Assembly (NCBI GenBank): GCA_029641185.1
Contig: JAPWGK010000001.1
Coordinates: forward strand, 694,501-758,500
DNA: 64,000 nucleotides
DNA from: Pseudofabraea citricarpa
Lineage: Eukaryota; Ascomycota; Leotiomycetes; Helotiales; Dermateaceae
Reading direction: 5' to 3'
This document shows, in pieces, positions 33,880 through 44,546 of the stretch. Below the pieces are notes generated by a model, which was given only the letters and a program-made list of their open reading frames with translations, was not told the origin of the DNA and ran no database searches. Every line of letters begins with the position of its first letter. Position 1 is the first letter of the stretch. The position numbers were made by a program, and so were the translations under genes.

Positions 33880-36800
33880 ATGCTCCAACGAAATAGTTCT
33901 AAGAGACTCAGTCTCGGTCATCGCAAATCGACATCATCAGCTCACCATAAGCATGAATCCATTGATCCTGAGGTCGCTCGACAGCAGGCTCAAACCGCTG
34001 CAACGTTAGCATTCGCCAGAGCAAATGCAAGAAAGAGCACTGATAGCGGGATTTCCAGGCATAATAGCACCTCGACTTACCAGGACCGCCCACAAGTCTC
34101 GCGCCGGAATAGCACTGCCAGCGAGAATGAAGGACAGGTAATAAGACGACAACATAGTGTCCGTTTCGCTGGGCCCAATGCAGTCCCAAGGCGACAAGCT
34201 ATCGCAGCACGCGCATCTCAACACTCTATCGCACATCGATCCAGCAGTGGTAATCTTCGGCCGCGAGCTGTAACAACTGATGCCCCAGTACCTGCACAAT
34301 ATCGCCCTCCTAGTAGATCATCTTCGATTGGCAAAGCATCGATTGGAAAGGGTACGAATGCAAGTTTTGTAACAGCTCTTGCGTATGACGAATATTATAC
34401 TAAGGAGGATGATGTTGCCTCGACTCCCTCCTCGTATAGGAGAATTCGCAAATCCAAGTCAATGTTCAGTCCATTGCAGGCTCCATCTGTATATTACACA
34501 AACGGCACGCCAGACAGCCGCTTCACAAGAGACGATGATTTTGTCGATCAAAGTCCCCAAGAAACGAATCTAAGGGCTCCCAAATCAATGAGCTTCCTCC
34601 GAGGTGGCAAAGATCATGTACTGCCTGGGACACGCCAGAGAAACGACGCCGCAGTTCAAATGGCTCGCGATAAGTTCTTACGCAATGTTGAACAGCAAAG
34701 GCTCAAAGCTCAGCCTTCGTTTCTTTTCCGCTCTAGAAAAACTCGAGAGGAGAAACCTTTCAAAAAGTCACTGCGTACTAACAATAATGGCAATGGCTAT
34801 GGCGCTTCCGTTGCCTCGCCCAACTCAATCCCTGCACCCAAAGAATCAGGGTTCAAGGTCAAAGCTAGGAGAGCTTCTGCAAAGATCAAGAACAAACTCA
34901 AAAAGGTTTTTGGTAAAGAAAACAAGGACGAGGGGGTGATCCCGAATCAACAAGTCGAGGCTCCAGGTACACACGTTCGAAAATATAACGGCGACTCCGA
35001 TAATAGACATGACAGCTCTATGGAAATTCCGCACCCCGATGATCCAACAGTGTCTCAAGTTACTTCTCGCATGCCCTCAATCCATGCAGTAACCTCAGAG
35101 CAGCAACTGAGATCTTCATCTGGAAGCATGCGAAGTCTGAGAAGCGAGGGTTTATCAGATGATAAATCGCGGGTCACTAGCTGGGCAACAACAACAAATA
35201 ACAACACCATTTCAAGCCTAACACGAGCTCAAAATGAAGCTGATAGAAGGGAGCAACAGCGTCTTTCAATTATCAATGAGTATGGGACTCATCATTCATC
35301 TGCTACTTTCTCACGCCGACCTGTTACCAATCAATCCTCAGCATATCCTACCATTACGATGAATAAGTCTGGGAAGAATCTAGCTCATTCTACACCACCT
35401 GCGCCAACAGCAGTTGATAGTGCTAGAGTATACTCCGCATTGATGAAGAGGCTTGACGAGAATAGTCCTAAAGCAAAGCTGGAGGCTCAGCGAAAGAATA
35501 GCGTTGACAGCTTCATATCGCCAAAGAAAGTACCACCTCGTTCTAGCTCTGTTGAGCGCCACAAGAGAAGTCACAGTCGTAGTCGAGTTCCCGCAACGAT
35601 TAGACAAGTGCCCCCAGAATTTCAACTAGGAGAGGACGGGTATAGTAGTGCTAGTGGGGGATCCGTTCGGCGTCATCGTCCGCGCTCTTCCTCCAGAGGA
35701 CCCTATAATCAACATCCGGGTAGAAGTTCAATCCAAGATTGTGAATGGTCCATTTCTGGGCCAGTTGATAGTGCTAGGTTTAGAGAGCACGATGATGTTT
35801 TCTCACCCGATCGCAAAACAAACGAAAATGACTCCAGCTCTAGAAACGATCTTCAAATGCACCATACAATTACTCTTGCACCTTTGCCGAACCATACTTC
35901 AAAGTCTCATTATAACGAAAATGAGTCAAAGCAACAACTCTCACTAAATGAAGCACTTAGTCCACAAGACATTGCTATTCGCAATGAGCCAATCATTGTT
36001 GAGAAATCTCGCAAGCCTCTGCGCGATTCACGCTCAACTTACTTTGGTAGTGATGCTATAACACTACGAAAAACCACAAGTCCTTATAGGCGTGCATTAG
36101 CGGAGAAAGATTACAATCCAGCAGTCGTGACTGGAGATACGCCTGTAAGAGCAAGCCCCTTAAGGAATAGGCCTCCGCTTCCTCAGCCAGGAAAGGAGAA
36201 CGTCAGCCCTGACCCTCAGCCCCGTGATGATTTTGAAAGAGCTACATACACAGAAAGTATATACTCGAGAACAACAAGTGGCCAGACACCAACAGCCTCT
36301 AGTAGTACGCTGGTCTTGCCCATGAGTCAGCATCCAGGCATGGTATTTCCAAAAATGGGAACTGGAGATGCAGTTGTTCTTGAGCGAGCTACGTATAGGC
36401 CCACTAATCCAGCATCCAGTCATCGAAATACTCCATCGGTTAGCTCTACTGATTGGCAAGGTTGGATGTCTAGCCAAATCGCTGTCTTTGAACAAGAAAA
36501 GAATGACAACTCAACGAATATTGTCACATACGCTCTTCCTACAACGCCCGCATCTGTTCCTCATGCACGCGGGCATGTCAGAGAGAATGCCCAGATAACT
36601 GACGATGATTCGGACGTTTCTGAAGATCAAAAATTCAGTACCGTCAGAGAATTGCATGGTCCTCTATCAGATAACCCTGAAGCCATTCTCACAGGACCTG
36701 AATATCACGAAATTCTCCAGAATGCACCCACCGATATGCCTTACACGGCACAGGAGATGCCGCAGCGAAATATTAGTAACTTTATTAATCAGCTCCATAT

Positions 36801-37428
36801 GCAGAATGGGCCTAATAGACCAAACGAGGCGATTCCTATTGTTGAAAGACGAGTATCAAAAGAAAATGCTCCAAAACAACAGCCCCTACCTCTCAAACCA
36901 ATTCTCAAAAAACCTTCTACTGTCTCCCTTGTCGAACCTACCACACCCAGGATCCCTACACCTCCTCCAATGCCACCACAAAGTCCTCTCAAGCAGATGC
37001 AAAGAGGCTCGGTTGGAGCCAAAACTCCAAGCGTCAGAGCATATACACCCGCTAGCGGCAGTGCCAGAGGTAGAGAAAGAAATGTCCTTCACAAGAGAAA
37101 CACAAGTCAAAGTACCCTTCGAAGTATCGGTGCATCTGCGGAGAATATGAAGGGAAACGGTAGCCAGGTAACGCTACGAGCCATCGATACGCCTGCGAAG
37201 CTTGTCAAGAAAAGAAGCCATGGAGGTAGCATGCGAAGCCAGAAGAGCCGAGAGAACGAAGATATCCGAGTAGAAGTTAGAGAGCTTGAAGCTACCAATG
37301 TCGAGGGGTTTAATGCTCAGCAGGTGGGCAGTAAACGCATGGTCGATCTTTTCTTGAATAGTCGACGACGACATATTACTGGGAGCAGCGAGGATAGTTC
37401 TGGTCGCAGCGATGGGGTTTTCCTCTGA
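33880..37428 (+). CDS. large disordered Ser/Arg-rich protein, unknown function
   Basis: Function not recognised. Single long exon from ATG 33880 encodes 1182 residues, rich in Ser, Arg, Pro, Asn and Gln, with no globular domain visible. The N-terminus MLQRNSSKRLSLGHRKST is basic. A conserved-looking helical stretch follows at about 28-50 (SIDPEVARQQAQTAATLAF). A strongly basic, amphipathic-looking segment lies at about 326-349 (KVKARRASAKIKNKLKK and on). The last 60 residues are again basic and end in a hydrophobic turn (MVDLFLNSRRRH). Such architecture fits a phosphoregulated cortical or cytoskeletal scaffold, but this is inference. In-frame sequence runs upstream to a TTG at 33862 after a possible CAG acceptor, so a short first exon is possible. 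Confidence 0.8.
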   Translation: MLQRNSSKRLSLGHRKSTSSAHHKHESIDPEVARQQAQTAATLAFARANARKSTDSGISRHNSTSTYQDRPQVSRRNSTASENEGQVIRRQHSVRFAGPNAVPRRQAIAARASQHSIAHRSSSGNLRPRAVTTDAPVPAQYRPPSRSSSIGKASIGKGTNASFVTALAYDEYYTKEDDVASTPSSYRRIRKSKSMFSPLQAPSVYYTNGTPDSRFTRDDDFVDQSPQETNLRAPKSMSFLRGGKDHVLPGTRQRNDAAVQMARDKFLRNVEQQRLKAQPSFLFRSRKTREEKPFKKSLRTNNNGNGYGASVASPNSIPAPKESGFKVKARRASAKIKNKLKKVFGKENKDEGVIPNQQVEAPGTHVRKYNGDSDNRHDSSMEIPHPDDPTVSQVTSRMPSIHAVTSEQQLRSSSGSMRSLRSEGLSDDKSRVTSWATTTNNNTISSLTRAQNEADRREQQRLSIINEYGTHHSSATFSRRPVTNQSSAYPTITMNKSGKNLAHSTPPAPTAVDSARVYSALMKRLDENSPKAKLEAQRKNSVDSFISPKKVPPRSSSVERHKRSHSRSRVPATIRQVPPEFQLGEDGYSSASGGSVRRHRPRSSSRGPYNQHPGRSSIQDCEWSISGPVDSARFREHDDVFSPDRKTNENDSSSRNDLQMHHTITLAPLPNHTSKSHYNENESKQQLSLNEALSPQDIAIRNEPIIVEKSRKPLRDSRSTYFGSDAITLRKTTSPYRRALAEKDYNPAVVTGDTPVRASPLRNRPPLPQPGKENVSPDPQPRDDFERATYTESIYSRTTSGQTPTASSSTLVLPMSQHPGMVFPKMGTGDAVVLERATYRPTNPASSHRNTPSVSSTDWQGWMSSQIAVFEQEKNDNSTNIVTYALPTTPASVPHARGHVRENAQITDDDSDVSEDQKFSTVRELHGPLSDNPEAILTGPEYHEILQNAPTDMPYTAQEMPQRNISNFINQLHMQNGPNRPNEAIPIVERRVSKENAPKQQPLPLKPILKKPSTVSLVEPTTPRIPTPPPMPPQSPLKQMQRGSVGAKTPSVRAYTPASGSARGRERNVLHKRNTSQSTLRSIGASAENMKGNGSQVTLRAIDTPAKLVKKRSHGGSMRSQKSRENEDIRVEVRELEATNVEGFNAQQVGSKRMVDLFLNSRRRHITGSSEDSSGRSDGVFL

Positions 37429-38188
37429 GTGATTCTGATTTGTCCTGTGTGTTTTGGAGAGAATCATTGATATTTTGCTGTTGCTGTTGGAAACGTGCCA
37501 TGCTTGGATCATTGAGGCATGGGTTGGATGGAGCTGGTTATTTTTATAATAAGCGGGAGGAAATCGGTACTGGCGGTTTTGGTAGGTAGTTAGGTTGGTT
37601 AGTAGAAAACATTCATATGCCTGTGTAGTAGAATACTGCTTTCCCCATAACGTTGTTTCCCTTTTAACATGATGATATAGCAGCAATGCCTTGATGCCTC
37701 TCATGGAATTTCCAGCACCAGTCCCAATCTTTTTATTTCGTAGTCTCCTTCATAATATTCTGCCCTGTACAGGTAGTAAACAGAATGCAAAGTCGACACC
37801 TCCAGCTTATTGTCTACCGCTAAGATGGAGTTACGATGGAAATCCTAGGATTATATTATTTCCCATGCTTCTAATCATCTCCAGCTACTAAGCTTGATGT
37901 TCCAGGAGGAATAAATATTTCGTTGGGAGATGGTGAATTATGTGATTGAATTCTAAGCACCTTTAATGTTTGCTCCATTATCCAAACTGCATCTTTGAAC
38001 CCATGAGACTTTGAACTTTTTGCTGGATCAGAATTCGATTTTCTCACAGGCTGGTGGAAGATTGCCAGCACCAGCAACGCCCTTCTCATTTTTGAAGATT
38101 GTAAATTCTTTCCCATTGTCAAGACGCCCTATGTACAACCAGCCAATTCCGCATCATGTCTTCTCAGAACCCACACGAACCTCACACT
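37429..38188. other. convergent 3' intergenic spacer
   Basis: About 760 bp between the disordered-protein gene and the convergent complex I gene. AT-rich, with only short frames lacking motifs. Nothing else is seen. Confidence 0.5.
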
Positions 38189-38478
38189 CTAATCATCGTA
38201 CTCTTTCAGGTCTGTTCTTCTCGGGCCGGTTGGTACTGCAGAGAATAAAAGTCAGCCTGCGGACCCAAACTCCTGTCGAGGAGGGGCGTACTCGGATATG
38301 TCATTGGAATCGGCGGTCGTGGTCCGTCTCCTAGTTTCGCGCGAATCGGCGGTACAACAACGAGCGTAACTGGTCCCAAGCTACCAATTATAAGGGAATA
38401 GAAGATCGCTGGCTTCTCAATTGCAGCCCATCGCATGTACCGGAAAGGTTGTTGAAAGAATCTTGGGGTGGCCGACAT
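38189..38478 (-). CDS. NADH:ubiquinone oxidoreductase 9.5 kDa subunit (NUXM / NDUFA3-like)
   Basis: Accessory single-span subunit of mitochondrial complex I. Two minus-strand exons (38478-38292, 38235-38189) encode 77 residues, matching the fungal 9.5 kDa family. The N-terminus MSATPRFFQQPFRYMRWAA precedes one transmembrane helix at about 25-44 (AIFYSLIIGSLGPVTLVVVP), then PPIRAKLGDGP and PPIPMTYPIPTGPR. The unspliced frame runs on to a different 90-residue end (..YQPAREEQT). Splicing a 56-nt intron with donor GTACGC and acceptor CTCTGCAG restores IPTGPRRTDLKEYDD and a TAG, which agrees with the conserved fungal tail ending in Tyr-Asp-Asp. The spliced model is therefore strongly preferred. 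Divergent from WBP1 with 302 bp between starts. Confidence 0.92.
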
Positions 38479-38780
38479 CTTGACTAGGTACTATCAGTAA
38501 TGTTCTCGGAGCTTTAGAACGACAAATCCTACTCAATTGAATCTATGCAAGGCCTCTCACGGGTGGTGGGGTCTCAGCAGAGGGTGATTTGGGTAGCAAG
38601 TTGTCGTTGGATGTCGCGATGTCAAGTCGGGAACCGGAGAGTTTGAGCTGCAATCACGTGCAGCTATACCGAGGTGGACCCCTGCAAGTGCTTGGCAATG
38701 GGATACGTTTCCTAAAGCTTCAGGACGCGCAACGAACACTGAGAAGGAAGACCATTCCACCAAACGACCACACAACAAAT
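38479..38780. promoter_or_regulatory. divergent promoter, complex I subunit / WBP1
   Basis: A 302-bp bidirectional promoter. A CACGTG E-box (in AATCACGTGCAGC, about 38656-38661) lies near its middle. No TATA box is evident, as is common for housekeeping pairs. Confidence 0.6.
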
Positions 38781-40372
38781 ATGCGGTGGCTACTTTCTCT
38801 TCTCGTCCTGGGCCTCTTGGGTGCCGTTCAGGCGCTGAGCTCTGGCGGAAATAAATTACTGGTTGTGCTGGAGGAGCTCGCCGACAAGGCAAAGTACTCC
38901 AAGTACTTCGGAGATCTGGAAGGTATGCACCTTTTTCTTGCGCTCCCCTCTCCGTGAATGCGAATTGGCGCTGACGGATCTTAATCACAGGAAGAGGATT
39001 CCAAATTACATTCGAATCGCCAAAGAGCGAGAATATTGGCTTATTCACATTGGGCGAGAGGTCCTACGATCACTTACTTATCCTCCCAGCTAAGTCCAAA
39101 GGTAGAGCTTTTGTCATTGATATATCAGAGCTAGGCTGACTTGTTCAAGGCTTGGGGCCAAACTTGACCCCAAAACTTCTCTTGGATTTCATCAACAAGG
39201 GCGGCAATATTCTCTTGACTCTGTCCGCCGACAACCCCACTCCGACCTCCCTCGTGTCCCTCCTCCTCGAGCTCGACATCCACCTACCTACTGACCGCAA
39301 TGCGCTCGTTGTAGACCATTTCAATTATGATACACTCAGCGCTTCTGAGAAGCATGATGTTGTACTCCTCCCAAGACCAGACACCATCCGACCAGGTGTG
39401 AAGAACTTCTTCAAGGGTACCGGCGAAGGTGGAGAGGTCATTGCATTCCCAAGAGGAGTTGGACAGACTTTGGGAAATGACAGCCCATTGTTGACTCCAA
39501 TTCTCCGCGCACCAAGAACTGCATATTCATATAACCCCAAGGATGACGTGGAAGGTGTCGAAGACCCTTTCGCAGTCGGGCCACAATTGTCTTTGGTTAC
39601 TACTATGCAGGGTCGCAACTCTGCCAGATTCACAGTTATTGGCTCATCTGAGTTGCTCGAGGACACATGGTTCACAGGCGACGTGAAGAGAAGTGTTGGT
39701 TTGGGAGGTGTTGGAACCGATGCGAAGAAGGTGAAGACATCCAACCAAGCTTTCGCGAAGGAGGTTACTGGCTGGACTTTCCATGAGATTGGTGTCTTGA
39801 AGGTCGGCAGTATTGAGCATCGTCTCAACGAGACTGATGTCAAGAGTAACATTACCAACCCAAAGATTTACCGAGTAAAGAATGATGTGGTAAGTTATGG
39901 TGCACTCCGAATATGTCTACTATGCTTACGAAACTGTTAGACCTACTCCATTGAACTCTCAGAGTATTCTTGGGATAAATGGGTCCCATTCACCCCGCCT
40001 TCCGAAGACGTGGTGCAGCTTGAGTTCTCTATGCTCTCACCTTTCCACCGACTTTCGTTGACTCCCTCGGGCACGACGGCTACCTCCACCATCTACACCA
40101 CAAGCTTCAAGTTGCCCGATCAGCACGGAATCTTCAATTTCAAGGTCAACTACAAGCGACCATTCCTCACCAACGTCGAGGAGAAGAACACGGTCACCGT
40201 GAGACACTTTGCCCACGATGAATGGCCAAGAAGTTGGGTCATCAGCGGAGCATGGCCCTGGATTGCTGGAATCGGCGTCACTGTCACTGGATGGGTCGCA
40301 TTTGTCGCATTATGGTTGTGGAGTAAGCCGGTGCCGTCGAAGTTGACGACCAGCGGTAAGAAGATACAGTAG
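38781..40372 (+). CDS. WBP1: oligosaccharyltransferase 48 kDa subunit
   Basis: Non-catalytic but essential subunit of the ER oligosaccharyltransferase complex for N-glycosylation. Four exons (38781-38922, 38991-39101, 39150-39889, 39941-40372) encode 474 residues, a normal length. Signal peptide at about 1-19 (WLLSLLVLGLLGAVQA). The lumenal domain shows the family's GRGFQITFESPKSE and LFTLGERSYDHLLILP segments, then LLDFINKGGNILL and the FPRGVGQTL region. A single transmembrane helix lies at about 442-462, followed by a short cytoplasmic tail ending KKIQ, a KKxx ER-retrieval signal like that of yeast Wbp1. All three introns close in frame, and family motifs cross the first and second joins. 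Confidence 0.95.
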
Positions 40373-40760
40373 ATGATGACGTTTTGTAACACACTCGGCG
40401 GGAACATGCTGTATGAATATATAAACAAAAGCTTGATTGGGCAGGGCATAGATGCAAATATCATCATGGGTTTTCTTTTGGCGCTCAAGTTGTGTTTTTG
40501 ATTATATATCAAGTGAGAATCCTACGTCACTTTTGTTGGAACTGGGGCATCTCTGATAAAAAATTAAGTTGACTTGTGGCATTAACGGAGAGTAAGTGAT
40601 CTTCAATGCCATATCTGTGTACCTAACCAGGCACAGTGCTGGCCCAAAAATAAAAATCGACCATCTATGATTGACTATTCCTACCCATTGACAGCAATGG
40701 AACATATATGCCATCTGGTCACATGCTCCCCGAGCTATCTTCCATTTCCATCGTCCATAC
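40373..40760. other. convergent 3' intergenic spacer
   Basis: About 390 bp, AT-rich, between WBP1 and the convergent four-span membrane protein gene. Nothing notable is seen. Confidence 0.5.
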
Positions 40761-41668
40761 TCAAACCTCCAATCGTTTATTAAAATCTGCCATGTCGAAA
40801 TGCAGGAACTTCACATCATCGTCCTTGGCTTTCCTCGTGCTGTCCTCGGCCTCAGAAGGAGAAGAAGAAGCATACATGGCCTCCTCCTTCCCCAGCTCTC
40901 CATCCGAGATAAAACTACGAGCATCATCTGCGTGTCTCTGCACAGGCGGGTAGCCTTCGTATGGAAGGCAAATGGTGGTTTCCTTATTGCTCTTCTTCTT
41001 GCTCGTGAAGATAATAGCGAGGGCAACAGCGAGGTGCAGTAAGCTGGTTTGTTGATCAGTTTTCTTCTCATGATTGCGTGGTTTTCTTCTTCTTCTTCTT
41101 CTTCTTCTTCTTCTTCTTCTTCTTCTTCTTCTTCTTCTTCTTCTTCTTCTTCTTCTTTCTTCCTTTCTGGGGGGAGTGGGGTGGGCACGTATTTCAGATG
41201 GAGAAGGGTAGAGCATACACAACAATAATCAGTAGAATTCCTGCACCCACCTCCATCTCTAACCAGCCGGGATTGTCATACATCTCCCACATCCCGTTCG
41301 ATAGGTAGTGCTTGTTGTCGTGTACCCATCCGATGCCGCCGAGTGTTGCGACTACGGATGCGATGGTCAGATCGCTAAGGATAATGAGGAGACGCTTGCT
41401 TGAGAGCCAGGAAGCGAGAAGGAAAGCTGCGACGTTGTAGATTATAGATATGCCCAGCTGTTTTGGTATGTTAGGGAGATTGGTTTCGTTAAGTGAAGAG
41501 AGGAGGAGGACTTACACCGAAGATGGGAAGCGACGTTACTCCTTCGTTGATGGATGGGAATCGTGGATCGAGTACTTTTGTCAAGACTATGATAAAGAGC
41601 GCGAGAGAACCACCTGATATTGAGGCGATGGCGAGCCGGATGAAACGCATGGAGGTGGTTGAGAACAT
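40761..41668 (-). CDS. four-span membrane protein (MARVEL-like topology), unknown function
   Basis: Three minus-strand exons (41668-41516, 41457-41219, 41043-40761) encode 224 residues. Four hydrophobic helices are seen: about 8-29 (IRLAIASISGGSLALFIIVL), 48-66, 72-92 and 120-145. The last is built across intron 2 (AGILLIIV | VLLHLAVALAIIF). A soluble acidic/serine tail of about 75 residues follows, ending FNKRLEV. The four-helix plus cytoplasmic tail layout recalls fungal MARVEL/Nce102-like proteins, but no signature confirms it. Intron 2 (41044-41217) contains 24 perfect GAA units in the sense direction (see the repeat entry). Without splicing, a poly-Glu or poly-Arg run would be read, so the large frames there are artefacts. 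Intron 2 donor and acceptor were fixed by restoring helix 4. Confidence 0.82.
41084..41155. repeat. (TTC/GAA)24 microsatellite
   Basis: Twenty-four uninterrupted TTC units (72 bp) on the plus strand, equal to GAA on the minus strand, which is the sense strand of the surrounding gene. The run lies wholly inside intron 2, about 62 nt after the donor and 40 nt before the acceptor. Imperfect T/C-rich sequence continues on both sides. Confidence 0.97.
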
Positions 41669-42295
41669 GTTTTTATTTTTGTGTAGACGTAAATTCCTTT
41701 TCAAAGTACAGGCAAGTTCTATGTCGAGTCTACTTTTTCAAGAACTCGATGGTAACAGCGCTGTATATACATACACAAGTCCTGGGTAACCTTTCTCCTC
41801 CCATTTATCACCAGTCAGATATGTATGTGCCGTCTAGCTCCCACGATCATTGGCCGTGCCATCAAAATAGAATGCGGGGGGAGACTTTGAATACGAGCCG
41901 AGCGGGAGAGCTTCGAGTGTTCGGTTTTCTTGGCATTGTGGCATTGCCTATCAAGTAGATCGAGGCCAGTGAGCGAGCCTGTCAAAATACCGGACTGGAT
42001 GAATACGAAGCTTAGCAGCTTTCTCTGAGGGCTAATGTTTCAAACATCTTCCAAAACAGGAGACTTGATGACTGAATTGGCGCTAGTGCTTGCTCAATAA
42101 GCTGCGCGCGTTGATGATTGAGTGACTGAGTCGATCCGCTTTTTTGTTATCTTTGAGATTATGCTCAACGTACGTCGATATATATAGAACCAGTCTGTTG
42201 AAGGGTCTTGCTCTTCGTGTTGCTGCAGAAGGAATGTACTGCATGACATTGAGCGTCGTAATGCTTGCTAACTAGTATGAGATAGCATCCCCAGG
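41669..42295. other. gene-free spacer before accessory block
   Basis: About 630 bp holding the promoter of the four-span protein gene and the 3' flank of the Zn2Cys6 regulator. No gene or repeat is seen. Confidence 0.45.
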
Positions 42296-43998
42296 TCAGT
42301 TTGGAACTAATCTTGTCGCCTCTTGTCGTCCAGCTTCCAGAGCAAGGTTTAGTAGCTCGCAATTGTCATTCATCATTGTAGCAGCATACGACTTCTTCCG
42401 AGAAACATCAAAATGATAAGTGGGTAGCAGACTCATGACGCTTGTCCCGGTTTTGAACCCGCCGATATTGGCCAGCTCGTCTTTATCATTCTCCCATAGC
42501 CATCGTGCTTCTCTCGATTCCATCCCTAGGACACTATAGGCGAAATCGAGGGGGAATAGCAGGCAGAAAGTGCCCAGATGGTGTCGAGATTGGATATGGC
42601 AATATTCAAGCGACCGAAATATCTCGCGAGCGAGGCCTTGACTATCGCGTGTTATACCGAGTAACGGTGACGTATTAGGCTCTTCAAAGATCAGGGATGG
42701 ATCTTGGTATGTTACGTTCTTCGTTACCATATCCCACAATCCTAGCAACTGGATCCGGATGGCATTGTGAATGTTGACTGTGTAGGCCGCCCAGAATGAA
42801 CCATATACCAGCCTTGTTTTGAAGAGCAGGCCATCTTTATCCGCCATCATCGTCGTCGCTGGGCTGACATTTGTCTCCTCGCAGCATCTCGGATTGCTTG
42901 CTATCCACTCGCGCCACCACCCATTAAGTTCTTCGAAAGCGGCCGCTACCCTTTCTCCCAGTTGGACCATTTCCTCTCCATTCGAGCTTAAATGATCAGC
43001 GTCATGTATCAAACCTGTTACATCACACAGAATATCCAACAAGAAGTCAATTGGCTCTTTAGCAGATGGATCGTCCTCCCATGGCACATCCTTCCAAATC
43101 TTTTGGCTGAGAAACGATGTTTGGCGAGATACAATAGCCCGGGAAAGCTAAGCAACATTAATACAATAAATCTCCTTTGTTCTCCTATATACTTACAAGA
43201 ATGAGACGATGTTCCAGAAAAACGCTCTTTTCAGGAAACGACTTGTGTCGCCAGGGACCTCTCAGCTCGATCAAGCCACCTAGACCTCGAGCATGAAAAT
43301 TCCATCCCTGACCTGCTCTGAATGCAACCAACTATAACCATCCGTAAGCATAGCACCGACTGTATAAATGAAAGATAAGAGCATACCTCATACATACAGA
43401 GCGTAGTCATGGAGGCCAAAGTTTGGAATTTATACACGCTTTCTGGGTTCCCCAACATACTTCTTAGATTCAGCAGTGCCTCACTATACAATTTTAAGCC
43501 TTCGGTGTTTATGTGCTGAAGGTTGTGCGCCTTCCCAAAAAACATAGCTGCTAGTGCTTCAAGACTCTTTGAAGACTCAGTCTTGATCATCTCTCCAACC
43601 CACCAGCCTTGGGCCATAACTCTCGAAACGATACTTTGAGTCTGATACTGAGTCCTTCCTTCATACATTTTCTGGACAAGAAAAGAGATCCAAACGTTTT
43701 TCTTGAATGCTGTGAGGGGTAGAGTCGTTGTCGAAAATGGCGATACGTTTAAGTCTCGACTACTTCCGGAATGGAACATTTTCTGTTGTGATTTTTGCAG
43801 CGCGTAATGCTGTTTCTGTTGAGAATTAGATGTTGCTCTGGCTCTCTCTATCCGCGGCTTTTCATCAATGATGATCAGTGCTTCGTAACCTTTGCATGTT
43901 ATCCCTGCTTTCTGACATCGTTTGCATGATGGTGATGTTTCGTCGCACTTGACTCTTCTCGATTTGCAAGTAATGCAACCTTTGCTACGAGCCCCCAT
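42296..43998 (-). CDS. Zn2Cys6 (fungal-specific) transcription factor
   Basis: Three minus-strand exons (43998-43387, 43331-43197, 43147-42296) encode 532 residues. The binuclear zinc cluster is at the very N-terminus: Cys8, 11, 18, 25, 28 and 35, spacing CX2CX6CX6CX2CX6C, with the basic SRRVK between. The C-terminal body resembles the Fungal_trans_2/DUF3468 type (FKKNVWISFLVQKMYEG, a helical hydrophobic core and GMESREARWL). It probably binds CGG-type half-sites. It is the 3'-most gene of a three-gene block with an efflux pump and a transesterase-fold enzyme, so a role as pathway-specific regulator is a reasonable inference. A 16-A run (44020-44035) lies about 22 bp upstream of its ATG. Confidence 0.93.
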
Positions 43999-44546
43999 TG
44001 CGGTTACTTATCCTCGGGCAAAAAAAAAAAAAAAACTGTCATGGAGGAGTTGAAGGACGGTGGAATAGTACACAGGTTGAGATACAAGGTGATTACAAAC
44101 CATTCTCCACCTTGCTTACGTGTCACGTGTCACTGACGGCACTTTCCAAATTGAGATCTGAGATGAGACAGAAACTGCTATTTTCGGTGATGTGCATTTT
44201 GGGATAACCTCAGCATATAAAACTGGGGTTTGTTTGGCTATAATGGCCAGTTTATGAGTTGCAGTTACGAAGAGTTAGAATAAGGTTAGAAGTTAAGCGA
44301 CGGGGTTCGAGGAGGTTAAATCAACATGGTCATTAAAGTCACGTATAGAATATGCTAAAATATATATCCTCCTCCTCCTCCCATAACATTCGGAAATTGT
44401 GATTTAACATCAGAAAGTTCGAACTACCAGAACTATGATTTATAAGGCTGCTTGCTTTGTCCACCGGTTTAAGCTTATTCAAAACTAATGACTACAAAGC
44501 GAGCTTCCCCAAGGACGAGGAATAGATCTAGAAATTACTTTAACCT
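43999..44546. promoter_or_regulatory. promoter region of the Zn2Cys6 regulator
   Basis: A 548-bp spacer between the efflux-pump stop and the regulator start. It has a 16-base A-run at 44020-44035, the kind of poly(dA:dT) tract that excludes nucleosomes, and a CACGTG at 44124-44129 in a TGTCACGTGTCAC context. Further from the ATG it is AT-rich. Confidence 0.5.

Noticed and set aside
33794..33895. ATG at 33794 as start of the large disordered protein
   Set aside because: That frame meets a stop shortly after 33890 and does not join the long frame.
40811..41225. Poly-Glu, poly-Arg and poly-Phe frames
   Set aside because: They are translations of the (TTC/GAA)24 repeat, which lies in an intron of the four-span membrane protein.
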